Shown one piece after another: positions 35,768-43,971 of a stretch of DNA of 64,000 nt. The notes under the pieces were generated by a model, which was not told where the DNA came from, did not search any database, and was given only the letters and a program-made list of their open reading frames with translations. A program made the translations under genes and the position numbers. The stretch is taken from NCBI GenBank assembly GCA_036501625.1, contig DASXZY010000077.1, forward strand, positions 48,227-112,226, in the 5' to 3' direction. Each line of letters opens with the position of its first letter. Position 1 is the first letter of the stretch. This stretch comes from Palsa-1400 sp036501625 (GTDB lineage: Bacteria; Verrucomicrobiota; Verrucomicrobiia; Limisphaerales; Palsa-1400).

Positions 35768-38305
35768 ATGGTGAGTCAAAATGGGCGAACACCCTTATGC
35801 TGGTCGATGCGCCGTGGTTTTCACGGCGGGTTAAGCCTCCTTTTTATCACCCTGCTGGCGCTGGCGGCCGGCGCGGAACCGCGATTTGAAGTTTCTTTGG
35901 ACCAAACCACCGTCCGGGTGGGTGAATCGGCCACGCTGACCATGACGTTCACCGATTGCAATCCCGGCGCTCCCAATGTTCCCCAAATTCCCGGCCTCCA
36001 ATTCAGCGGCGGGGGCAGCTTCACCCAATATTCAAATGACAATGGCCAAACGTCCGTCCAGGCCAGTTATACGGTTGAAGTGCAGCCAACTCACGCCGGT
36101 GATTTCGTCATCCCTGCCATGACCGTCGATGCCGGCGGAACCCGCCTGACCAGCCGCGCGCTGACGTTGAAAGCCGTGCAAGGCAACGCGCCCCAAAACA
36201 ATAGCGGGCCGGAGACGGCCATGGTCCGGGTCGCGCCGGGCGTGACTCGCATGTATCTGGGACAAGTCATTCCGATAGAAATCCAATGCTACTTCTTGAA
36301 CAATGTGGACCGCCCCCAAATGCCGCAGTTCAACGGCAACAATTTCATTATCGGCGCGCTTCCCACCAATCCCGACCGGTCCCGCAGCCAGCAAGGCAAC
36401 AATTTGTATAATTGCTTCAATTTCCGCACCACGGCCACCGCGACACGCGCCGGGGTCCAGTCCTTGGGGCCGGTCAATTGGAGCATGAACGAGTGGTACG
36501 GCCAGCGGGATATTTTCGGGCGGCTGTCGCGCACGCGTCCGTTGACCGTCACCAGCGACCCGGTGCAGATTACCGTCCTGCCCATCCCCACCAACGGCGC
36601 CCCCGCGTCCTTCCACGGCGCGATCGGCAAATTCGCGCTTGCCCAATACGACGCCGGGCCAGTCTCGGTCAATGTCGGCGATCCGATCACGCTCAAAATT
36701 CGCATCGCGGGAACCGGTTCGTTTGACACGGTCGCGCTGCCGGCCAGCGAGCAGGAATGGCGCGAATTCAAGACCTATCCGGCGACGAGCAAGTTTGAGC
36801 CGTCCGACGCCATGCAAATGCAAGGCTCAAAGTATTTCGAGCAGGTCATCACGCCGCTCAATGCGGAAGTCAAACAGTTGCCGGCCTTCGCGTTCAGCTT
36901 TTTTGATCCGGCCACGGCTGCGTTTCACACATTGAACCACGCTCCCGTTCCGCTCTCGGTCCACGCGATCGCGGCGACTCCACAGCCAACGGTCATCGCC
37001 TCCTCCGCCTCCGCGCCCGAGTCCCAGCAGGAGAACCAGGACATCGTTCATATCAAGCCGCTGGCGGGCGCCGTCGCGATGGCTGCGCCGCCGCTGGTGC
37101 GGCAGCCATGGTTTTTGGCGTTGCAAATCTTGCCGCCCCTGGCGTGGGTTTGCGCGTTGTTCTGGCGCCGCCAAAAGGAGAAGCTGGCCAACAGCCCGCG
37201 ACTGCGCCGCCACCGCGATGTCGCCCGCAAAGTGCGGGAGGGCTTGGCTCAGTTGCCGGCCCAAGCCGCCGCCAACGACGCCGCCCAATTCCACGCGACC
37301 ATCCTGCGCCTGCTGCAAGAGCAATTGGGCGAGCGCCTGGACCTGCCGGGTCCTGCCATTACTGAGGCCGTCCTGGACGATATCAAGGGATTGGATGCAG
37401 GCGCCCTTGCGCTGCTGCGGGAATTATTTCGCGCCTGCGATCAATACCGCTACACGCCTGAACATACTTCGCAGGCCCTCGCGTCCTTGATTCCAAAAGT
37501 CAAAACCGCGCTGGACGCCTTGCAGAAAATGCCCGGCGCCGGCGAGGGCGCGGGCAGGGCGGTATTGCAGGGCGCGGGCGTGGCGTTGTTGCTGCTGGCC
37601 GGAGCGAATGCCGCAAGAGCCCAGGCGGTTGGGGACCTTTTCCTCCAGTCCAACAAACTTTACGAGGAAGGCAAATACAGCCAGTCGGCCGCGGGTTATG
37701 AGCAACTTCTGCGGACGGGCCAGGTTTCGCCCGCCATCTATTTCAACGCGGGCAACGCCTGGTTCAAAGCGGGCGAGATCGGGCGCGCCATTTACGATTA
37801 CCGCCGCGCGGAACAATTGGCCCCCCGCGACCCGGATATCCGCGCCAACCTCGGCATCGCCCGCGCCAAGGCCGGCGCCACCGCGGCATCGCTGCCCGGC
37901 GGCAAATGGACGCGCTGGGTCGCGCGCCTGACGCTCAACGAATGGGCCTTGGCAGCCTCATGCGCGGCTGCGTTGTTCTTCCTCGTCCTGGCCGCGCGGC
38001 AGTTCTCCCCGGCGTTCGGCAAATCCTCCGCCGGCCTGCCCGGCTTGCTGGCGGCGGCCGCCGTCTGGCTGTTGATCTGCCTGAGCCTTTCCGTGAACCA
38101 GCGACTGTTGGAAAAGACCGCCATTTGCACACAAACGGAGGCCGTGGCCCGGCGCGGCCCGATGGAAGTTTCGCAAAGCGCCTTCACCGCGCACGACGGC
38201 CAGGAAATGTCCGTGCTGGGGCGCGATGGCGACTGGCTGCAAGTCAGCGACGCCCTCCATCAAATCGGCTGGCTGCCCGCCAAAGACGTGGCGCAAATCC
38301 CGTAG
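35768..38305 (+). CDS. BatD-BatE fusion protein (oxygen-tolerance family)
   Basis: An 846-residue envelope protein. The first 430 residues are a BatD-type protein: signal peptide, immunoglobulin-like repeats with VSLDQTTVRVGESATLTMTF, and a TM helix near residue 455. From about 590 a second unit begins with a signal-peptide-like stretch (GVALLLLAGANAARAQA), then TPR repeats (LYEEGKYSQSAAGYEQLL), two TM helices and a C-terminal SH3-like domain, the architecture of BatE. Bat proteins normally occur as separate genes beside BatA/BatB VWA proteins and MoxR, none of which is adjacent. ATG 35768 is used; ATG 35807 starts closer to the signal peptide and may be the real start. Confidence 0.85.
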   Translation: MVSQNGRTPLCWSMRRGFHGGLSLLFITLLALAAGAEPRFEVSLDQTTVRVGESATLTMTFTDCNPGAPNVPQIPGLQFSGGGSFTQYSNDNGQTSVQASYTVEVQPTHAGDFVIPAMTVDAGGTRLTSRALTLKAVQGNAPQNNSGPETAMVRVAPGVTRMYLGQVIPIEIQCYFLNNVDRPQMPQFNGNNFIIGALPTNPDRSRSQQGNNLYNCFNFRTTATATRAGVQSLGPVNWSMNEWYGQRDIFGRLSRTRPLTVTSDPVQITVLPIPTNGAPASFHGAIGKFALAQYDAGPVSVNVGDPITLKIRIAGTGSFDTVALPASEQEWREFKTYPATSKFEPSDAMQMQGSKYFEQVITPLNAEVKQLPAFAFSFFDPATAAFHTLNHAPVPLSVHAIAATPQPTVIASSASAPESQQENQDIVHIKPLAGAVAMAAPPLVRQPWFLALQILPPLAWVCALFWRRQKEKLANSPRLRRHRDVARKVREGLAQLPAQAAANDAAQFHATILRLLQEQLGERLDLPGPAITEAVLDDIKGLDAGALALLRELFRACDQYRYTPEHTSQALASLIPKVKTALDALQKMPGAGEGAGRAVLQGAGVALLLLAGANAARAQAVGDLFLQSNKLYEEGKYSQSAAGYEQLLRTGQVSPAIYFNAGNAWFKAGEIGRAIYDYRRAEQLAPRDPDIRANLGIARAKAGATAASLPGGKWTRWVARLTLNEWALAASCAAALFFLVLAARQFSPAFGKSSAGLPGLLAAAAVWLLICLSLSVNQRLLEKTAICTQTEAVARRGPMEVSQSAFTAHDGQEMSVLGRDGDWLQVSDALHQIGWLPAKDVAQIP

Positions 38306-38309
38306 CCTG

Positions 38310-39113
38310 TCAAATGGTCTGCGAAAGATAGCCGCCATCGACGCGGATATCGGAGCCGGTCACGAAACTGCTGGCACGGGAACTGGCCAGGAAAATGGCC
38401 GCGCCAATCAGCTCATCCGCCTCGCCAAAGCGGCCCATTGGCGTGTGGCCGAGGATGCTTTTGGCGCGCGCGGTGGGCGAGCCGTCTTGATTGAAGAGCA
38501 GGCGGCGATTTTGCTCGGCTGGAAAGAAGCCGGGAGTAATGGTATTGACTCTGACGTTGCGCGGAGCCCATTCGCGGGCCAGAAATTGCGAGAGGCTCAC
38601 CACAGCCGCCTTGGCCGCGGAATAGGCCGCGACGCGCGAAAGCGGCACGTGCGCGGACACGCTGGCAATGTTGATAATGCTCCCGCGTCCGCGCGCGGCC
38701 ATGCCTGGGCCGAATATCTGGCACGGGAGGAGCATGCCGCCGACCAGGTTCAAATCGAAATTGGCCCGCCAATCTTCCAGCGCGATTTGTTCAAACTTGA
38801 ATTGGTCCGTGACCGTGACTTTCGCGTCGTTGCCGCCGGCGGCATTGACCAGAATGGTCGGGGGGCCAAAGACGGCTTCGGCTTTGGCGGCGGCTTGATG
38901 GAGGCCCTCGCGCGAGATGGCGTCGGCGGCGAAGAATTGCGCCTTGCCTTTGGCTTTTTGGATGCGCTGGGCACAGGCCTCCCCGCGCTCGGAGTTGCGG
39001 CCCAGCACGGCCACTTTGGCGCCAGCCTGGGCCAGGCCCTCGGCAATTTTTCCACCAAGAATGCCGGTCGCGCCAATGACAACAGCCACATCATCCGAAA
39101 GGTCAAACATCAT
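38310..39113 (-). CDS. Short-chain dehydrogenase/reductase (mannonate/fructuronate oxidoreductase-like)
   Basis: SDR family NAD(P)-dependent oxidoreductase, 267 residues. Cofactor motif GATGILGGKIAEGLA is close to the N-terminus, NAAGG follows, and the catalytic Ser-Tyr-Lys set is in IASVSAHVPLSRVAAYSAAKAAV. The extra segment FPAEQNRRLLFNQDGSPTARA is typical of SDRs annotated as D-mannonate oxidoreductase or fructuronate reductase in Bacteroidetes and Verrucomicrobia; the substrate assignment is tentative. The start at 39113 is directly followed by a second ATG at 39110. The gene ends head-on against the Bat fusion gene. Confidence 0.87.
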   Translation of the reverse strand: MMFDLSDDVAVVIGATGILGGKIAEGLAQAGAKVAVLGRNSERGEACAQRIQKAKGKAQFFAADAISREGLHQAAAKAEAVFGPPTILVNAAGGNDAKVTVTDQFKFEQIALEDWRANFDLNLVGGMLLPCQIFGPGMAARGRGSIINIASVSAHVPLSRVAAYSAAKAAVVSLSQFLAREWAPRNVRVNTITPGFFPAEQNRRLLFNQDGSPTARAKSILGHTPMGRFGEADELIGAAIFLASSRASSFVTGSDIRVDGGYLSQTI

Positions 39114-39154
39114 CTTGCGGCTTTGCTTAATGCTTTTGGCTGAACATTTAAAGA

Positions 39155-41635
39155 CTAAAGTTTCTCCACCGCGACCGGCTTCTCGCTGGTGATCTTTTGG
39201 CCCCCGAACGCCGCCTGGGCCTCGCGCATCAGGAAGTAAGCCGGCAAGACATCGAACCAATTTTCGCCCAAGTCCCCGCCATCCAGCTTTGGCAATTTCT
39301 GCCGCACCAAAGCCACGCCATTTTTCAACGCGGCGCGGGCCTCGGCGGTTTGATTGAGCTGGCGGCGCGCCATCGCGGTGACGAACCAGGCGTCGGCGTT
39401 GCACGCGTTGCCGCCTGAATCACCCTCGTGAAGCAGGGCGTTTTGCGAAAGCCGCATTTGCTCAATGGCATTCGTAAAGCGGCCCTGCCGGTATTCCGCC
39501 AATCCTTTGGTCATAAGGCGCCAGTGCATCCGGTCGCCTTTTTGGGAAAACTTGACCGCGTTGTCAGCCACTCCGGCAGCGGCTGCCAGATCATCGGGGC
39601 CAAGAGCGGAGGCCAGCAGCAGGCATGACTTGGCCGTGCCCTCAGCCACCCTCGGCATGGTCGTGTCTCGAAATCGGTCAAGCATGGACTTGCAGTGCGT
39701 TTGACAATCGGCGGTGTTGCCGGATTGGATCAGGAGCGGCGTGAGCGTGTCCCAGGTCCAATAGTCCGCGGGATCGCTTTTTAAGGCGCGCGCGAGATCG
39801 GCGGTGGCGGATTGCCATTGCGCGCGGCGGGCGCTGACATTGGCGCGCAAGGTTAGATATTGGGCGGTTTGATCCGCGTCGTCATTGGTTTCGAGGAGCA
39901 ATCGATTCAAGGTTGCTTCCGCCCGGGCCAGTTTGCCGTCTCGCGTGAAGTCTTTGGCCTGCCGCAGAAGCTCCCTTGTTTCGTGTTCGCGCGCGAAGTC
40001 CGCGGCGTTTTTTTGCGAATCGTACGTTCCAGCGAGCACGGCTTCAATCAACAGCTCTTTCAACGCCAGCGGGTGGCCCATCCACGCGATGCGCCCCGTT
40101 GTGTCAATTAGAAATGCAGTGGGGACGCTTTCCCGCCCGGCCGCCTGCAGCCAGGCGCGGTCCATTTTGCCGCGCTTGTCTTCGCGGGCCAGCGGGAATG
40201 TCATTTTATCACCCATGGATTTCACGAAGGGCGCGACATCGTCCTGGTTGTGCTCCCAGCAATCCTGGCCGATGACCGTCAAGCCCCGGTCTTTGTAGCG
40301 GTTATAAATTTCGTTGAGCCGGGGAATGGAGATGCGGCAAGGCTCGCACCAGGCCGCCCAAAACTCCACGAGATAAGCCCGGCCGGGAAGGAAAGTATTG
40401 ACAGGGCCGCCTTGAATCCACGAGCCGGTTTTCCATTTTGGGGCCGGGCTGCCGATCTTGAGCCGCGGGGACCGCGACAACTCCGGCTCCGCGCTTTTGA
40501 GGGAAATGTCATTGAATTTGTCCTCAAAAGTGACGCTGGAAAATTGTTTCGCGAATTCTGAAAGCGGCACTGTCAAAAGGCCATTCTTCATCGGGTAGCC
40601 ATTGCTCAAGCCCGGCGGGCCTTTGGGCTTGAAATTGTTGCCGTGCGGGTTCCACAAGGAAACCGCGTCGGCTTCGGCGTCGTAATGCAATAGGGCGTAG
40701 GCGTGTTTGGGTGTAACTCCCGGAGTGGTGGGCTTTTGCGTCCCAGCCGCGACCAGAAGCTGCTGGCTTTCTGCGTTGGTTAATTTTTGGCGCAACTCGT
40801 CCAGTTTGGCGGCGCAAGCCGCGGCCGAGACGGCGGAGTCCCTGGCGAATTTGAGGCCGGTTCCGGTGACTTTGTGGCCAGTCAAATAGCGCATGACCGA
40901 TCCTTCCGTGCCGCCGTTGGCGATGACATCGATGGCGAGGCTGGCGCGCTTTTCCGGCGCCCGCAGGTCGTTGCGGACTTGAGCGATGGCTTTTTCGTAG
41001 AGGTTGATCCAAACGCCATCGCGGCTGTTGCCGGCCGTCATGGCCAGCTCGGCATCCGTCGGTGGCGCGACCGAAACCGGCCCGCCGCCAAACTCGACTC
41101 GCACCCGGCCATCCTCCTGGATGGAAAACAACGCGGCGACTTCGCTGGGGTCGCGATGAATCATGGCGCCAAGGGGGGCCAGGCAAAAACAATCCCCCAT
41201 GCGTCCCTGGTGAACGGTGCTCAATTGCGGCAGGCCGGAGGCAAAAAGCTCGTGGTTGGTGATGCTGGTAATGCGTCGCAGGCCCGCCTTAAACATGCTG
41301 CGAAAATCCGGCCGATTCGTGGCCGATGGGGCGGCGGCAAACTCGCAAATATTGGAGAGAGTCAGCGCCGGCAGCGTGTAATTGGTCGAGCGGGCGGCGC
41401 GCTTGAGGGCGGCCAGCGCGGCGGCGGCCGGCCCTGTGTTGGCGGAGTCTTCGATGGCGGCATCGACTTCCTCCTCGGACAAAATGTGATTGTGGTTTCG
41501 GTCCCACGCCTGAAAGCCAGCGGTGACGGCCCTGGCGAAATCATTCCGCGTGTTTGTTTGCGCCCAAACGCGGGCGCAAGGCGCGGCTGCCAGCGCCACC
41601 CACAAGAGCGCGCGCAAAACGCCGGAAGATTTCAT
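39155..41635 (-). CDS. Secreted calpain-like protease/TlpA thioredoxin/TPR fusion
   Basis: An 826-residue exported protein with an unusual domain chain. After a signal peptide there is an EF-hand-like loop (residues 45-56, DRNHNHILSEEE). Then comes a calpain-type papain-fold domain with Cys149 in QGRMGDCFCLAPLG, His311 in PKHAYALLHYD and Asn329 in LWNPHG. From about 395 a TlpA/ResA-like thioredoxin domain follows with the redox pair WCEPC (Cys430, Cys433), then helical TPR-like repeats to the end. All three calpain triad residues and both thioredoxin cysteines are intact, so both activities are plausible. The start ATG overlaps the methyltransferase stop by four bases. Confidence 0.85.
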   Translation of the reverse strand: MKSSGVLRALLWVALAAAPCARVWAQTNTRNDFARAVTAGFQAWDRNHNHILSEEEVDAAIEDSANTGPAAAALAALKRAARSTNYTLPALTLSNICEFAAAPSATNRPDFRSMFKAGLRRITSITNHELFASGLPQLSTVHQGRMGDCFCLAPLGAMIHRDPSEVAALFSIQEDGRVRVEFGGGPVSVAPPTDAELAMTAGNSRDGVWINLYEKAIAQVRNDLRAPEKRASLAIDVIANGGTEGSVMRYLTGHKVTGTGLKFARDSAVSAAACAAKLDELRQKLTNAESQQLLVAAGTQKPTTPGVTPKHAYALLHYDAEADAVSLWNPHGNNFKPKGPPGLSNGYPMKNGLLTVPLSEFAKQFSSVTFEDKFNDISLKSAEPELSRSPRLKIGSPAPKWKTGSWIQGGPVNTFLPGRAYLVEFWAAWCEPCRISIPRLNEIYNRYKDRGLTVIGQDCWEHNQDDVAPFVKSMGDKMTFPLAREDKRGKMDRAWLQAAGRESVPTAFLIDTTGRIAWMGHPLALKELLIEAVLAGTYDSQKNAADFAREHETRELLRQAKDFTRDGKLARAEATLNRLLLETNDDADQTAQYLTLRANVSARRAQWQSATADLARALKSDPADYWTWDTLTPLLIQSGNTADCQTHCKSMLDRFRDTTMPRVAEGTAKSCLLLASALGPDDLAAAAGVADNAVKFSQKGDRMHWRLMTKGLAEYRQGRFTNAIEQMRLSQNALLHEGDSGGNACNADAWFVTAMARRQLNQTAEARAALKNGVALVRQKLPKLDGGDLGENWFDVLPAYFLMREAQAAFGGQKITSEKPVAVEKL

Positions 41636-42366
41636 TGTTTGGGCTGCTGTTTAATGGCCAAATACCGGTCGGAAAAAAAGCGCCTCTCAGAGCCAGGATA
41701 TGGGGAGGATTGCTTTTGCTGTAGATGGCAGCCGCCGGTGCGAATTGCGTTTTCGACATCGGCCACCGGCACGCCATACATTGGAATATAAGGTTTGCCC
41801 CCATGCTTTAAATACCGGAAGGCCTCGACAAACCAGCGCGGCGCCAGCGCCCTCATTCCGTAGGCGTGCATCGCCTGAAAATAAGCGGTCCCGCCCGGCT
41901 TCAGCAATTCCATGAATTCAGATATGTAAGACAATTGGTGAGGCGTTGGGATGTGCTGCAGAACGATGTTCGAGTAAATGAAATCGAACCGCTGCCGGGG
42001 AAACAGGCTGAGATCGGATTTGACGTTCAGATGATATTCCACCTTGTCCGGATATTTGTTAAACTGCCGCGCCTGCTCGATCATCGAGGTTGAAACATCG
42101 ACGCCATCGACGTGTTGAAACTGCGCAGCCAGCGCCTGCGACAACCGGCCCAGCCCGCATCCGAAATCCAGGGCTGTCCCTCGATTTATCGTGACTCCGG
42201 CCGCTTCGACATCGCTGAGCGCCTGCTCGATCTCCACCCGGCCATTGGCGAAAAATTCCTCCGGGCTCCATTTGCCGCCCCGTTTGTCCGCGGCGGTCAG
42301 GACCACCCACATGGGATCGTTTTCGCCCAGCTTGGTCCAATTCTTATTCGCTTGCTCGATGTTCAT
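41632..42366 (-). CDS. Class I SAM-dependent methyltransferase
   Basis: A 244-residue Rossmann-fold methyltransferase with motif I ALDFGCGLGRLSQALA, motif II around HVDGVDVSTSMIEQAR and the IYSNIVLQHIP motif IV region; the sequence MELLKPGGTAYFQ resembles motif VI. Substrate unknown. It comes just before the calpain-thioredoxin gene, with an ATGA overlap, so the two are probably functionally linked, for example in maturation of a secreted product. The intradiol dioxygenase gene ends five bases upstream on the same strand. Confidence 0.9.
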   Translation of the reverse strand: MNIEQANKNWTKLGENDPMWVVLTAADKRGGKWSPEEFFANGRVEIEQALSDVEAAGVTINRGTALDFGCGLGRLSQALAAQFQHVDGVDVSTSMIEQARQFNKYPDKVEYHLNVKSDLSLFPRQRFDFIYSNIVLQHIPTPHQLSYISEFMELLKPGGTAYFQAMHAYGMRALAPRWFVEAFRYLKHGGKPYIPMYGVPVADVENAIRTGGCHLQQKQSSPYPGSERRFFSDRYLAIKQQPKQ

Positions 42367-42370
42367 GGCG

Positions 42371-43036
42371 TTAACCCAGAACGATGTCGAATCGCGCGGC
42401 CAGTTCCCCGGCGGCCGAACCCTTTATGGGCGTGAAATCCACCGTCACGGACGCGCGGTCTTGCGCGCTGCCGATGTTGCGGTAAATGCCGTCCTGTTCG
42501 TTGCCGCGCTCGCCTTTGACAAAAAGCTGGGTGTTCCACGCCTCCTGGCCCTGGCGCCGCACTTTGAAATGAATATGCGGCGCGCACCGGCCCGGATAAG
42601 CGACCGGCTTGATCGCGCGGAAATAATACTCGCCCGTCGAGCCGGTGAGGAATCGGCCAAAGCCCTGGAAATTAGCGTCGTACTTGGCCTGATGCGGCCG
42701 GTCGGCCAGATAGACGCCAGTGCCATCGACCTCCCAAATCTCGATGGTGGCATTTCGAATCGGGCTGCCGCCGGCGTTCAGCAGCCGTCCGGTCAAATGG
42801 GTGACTTGCCCGACAGCCGGAGTGATTGAATTGTTGACAATGATGAGGTCGTTATCGGTGTCCAGCGGCAATTGATGCGGATAAAACGGCCCTTCCTCGA
42901 CGGACGCCGTTTTCCGGCTCAAGGCCTCAGCGAAAGCGCCCGGGACAGTGAAAAACGCCGCGCTCAGGCTCAATTTGCGCAAAAACTCGCGCCTGGGCGT
43001 GCCCGGCGCGGCTAAGAGATACGAAGTCGATTTCAT
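42371..43036 (-). CDS. Exported intradiol ring-cleavage dioxygenase-like protein
   Basis: A 221-residue protein of the intradiol dioxygenase fold. The Fe(III) ligands expected are visible as Tyr in GTGVYLADR, Tyr in EYYFRAIKP, and two His in RCAPHIHFKV. The N-terminus has a twin-arginine motif (RREFLRK) followed by a hydrophobic stretch, suggesting Tat export, as for the small secreted intradiol proteins found in many soil bacteria. Catechol substrates are likely but not identified. The start ATG 43036 precedes the Tat motif; a longer frame to 43072 is less plausible. Confidence 0.88.
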   Translation of the reverse strand: MKSTSYLLAAPGTPRREFLRKLSLSAAFFTVPGAFAEALSRKTASVEEGPFYPHQLPLDTDNDLIIVNNSITPAVGQVTHLTGRLLNAGGSPIRNATIEIWEVDGTGVYLADRPHQAKYDANFQGFGRFLTGSTGEYYFRAIKPVAYPGRCAPHIHFKVRRQGQEAWNTQLFVKGERGNEQDGIYRNIGSAQDRASVTVDFTPIKGSAAGELAARFDIVLG

Positions 43037-43152
43037 CGCGCGAGCATATCCAAAAAAGGCGGCGCGATGCACGTTAAATCGCGGATGTGGCGGGCATGTG
43101 CGGCCGCTAGTTAGGACTCTATTTCAAGAAATGCCGTGGCGGCAATGAATTC

Positions 43153-43181
43153 TTGGCGCAATCCCGCGATTCGTGTAGATT
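43153..43181 (+). promoter_or_regulatory. Putative promoter of the toxin-antitoxin pair
   Basis: TTGGCG (43153-43158), a 17-base spacer and TAGATT (43176-43181), four of six matches in each hexamer. The start codon is seven bases downstream, so the transcript would have almost no leader. Weak evidence. Confidence 0.3.
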
Positions 43182-43187
43182 TTAGGC

Positions 43188-43463
43188 ATGAAAACATTGA
43201 CCGTCGAAGAAGCCACGCCAAGCTTGGGCCGGTTGGTGGAATTGGCGCTGGCGGGCGAGCAAATCCAAATCCGCCAAGGGAGCGGAGTCGTGGAGGTACG
43301 GCCCGCGCAGGCGGTCCAGGCAGCGGTTGATGAAAACTTGACGCCGCGCGAAGCCCTGCGGCTGTTGCAAAAGGACGCTCGACTGGCCCCGCGCCAAGCG
43401 GAAGAATATCTGCGCGAACTACATGAGGAACAGTTGACGGCTGAGAGCCGGCGTCCCGCATGA
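43188..43463 (+). CDS. vapB: Phd/YefM-type antitoxin (VapB-like)
   Basis: A 91-residue antitoxin with the Phd-like start MKTLTVEEATPSLGRLVELALAGE, a fold that binds the operator, and an acidic, helical C-terminal part (PRQAEEYLRELHEE) of the kind that binds the toxin. The stop overlaps the PIN toxin start by four bases (ATGA), the standard arrangement. Intact, while its partner is frameshifted. Confidence 0.85.
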   Translation: MKTLTVEEATPSLGRLVELALAGEQIQIRQGSGVVEVRPAQAVQAAVDENLTPREALRLLQKDARLAPRQAEEYLRELHEEQLTAESRRPA

Positions 43464-43863
43464 TTCATCTCGACACGAATTTCCTCATTGGATTGCTGGT
43501 CGCGAGTTCCCCTACTGCAGGAATGGTGGAATGGTGGTTGACTGCTGGCGACACGCTTGCCACGAGCGCCATCTGTTGGACGGAATTTCTCAATGGCCCG
43601 GTTGCGCCGCTGGAAGTGATTCGGACGGAAGCAGTCTTGCAATCGCAGATTATCCCTTCGGCAAAAAGGAAGCGGCTCTGGCAGCGGATTTGTTTAACAA
43701 GACCGGACGACGGCGCGGTTCTCGTTTTGACTGTTTGATCGCGGCTAAAGCCATAATCGCGCAAGCGGACGTGGCAACGATCAATCATTCCGACTTCAAA
43801 CTTTTTGCGCCGCACGGGTTAAAGCTGGCCATTGTTTCGTCATCCTTGCCATCGGTTAATTGA
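43460..43863 (+). pseudogene. vapC: PIN-domain toxin VapC, frameshifted
   Basis: The first 64 codons encode MIHLDTNFLIGLL, the PIN opening with its first acidic residue, and TSAICWTEFLNG with the second. The frame then shifts in the CCCTT tract 43654-43658. One added base would continue as PFGKKEAALAADLFNKTG, a GSRFDCLIAAKAI helix with the third acidic residue, and VATINHSDF with the fourth, ending at 43863. Without repair the first frame ends at 43738 and lacks two of the four acidic residues, so the RNase toxin should be inactive. A sequencing error or programmed shift cannot be ruled out. Confidence 0.82.
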
Positions 43864-43919
43864 TCTGGGCGTTTTCTCGGATGGCCCCACCTCGCCTTTT
43901 TCCCACCGTCTGACAAGCG

Positions 43920-43947
43920 TTGACATCTGGCGTGACTAGCCTATGCT
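43920..43947 (+). promoter_or_regulatory. Consensus promoter of the suf operon
   Basis: TTGACA (43920-43925), a 16-base spacer and TATGCT (43942-43947), a near-perfect sigma70-type pair 25 bases before the sufB ATG. The expected start point falls on a GGAC...GTCC inverted repeat (43953-43967), a plausible operator. Confidence 0.7.
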
Positions 43948-43952
43948 TGAAG

Positions 43953-43967
43953 CGGACTAAATTTGTC
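43953..43967. promoter_or_regulatory. Short inverted repeat at the suf start point, possible operator
   Basis: GGACTAAATTTGTCC: GGAC and GTCC arms around an AT-rich centre, placed between the -10 and the start codon. A repressor bound here would block transcription. No Rrf2-type regulator gene is in the window, so the binder is unknown. Confidence 0.35.
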
Positions 43968-43971
43968 CTAT

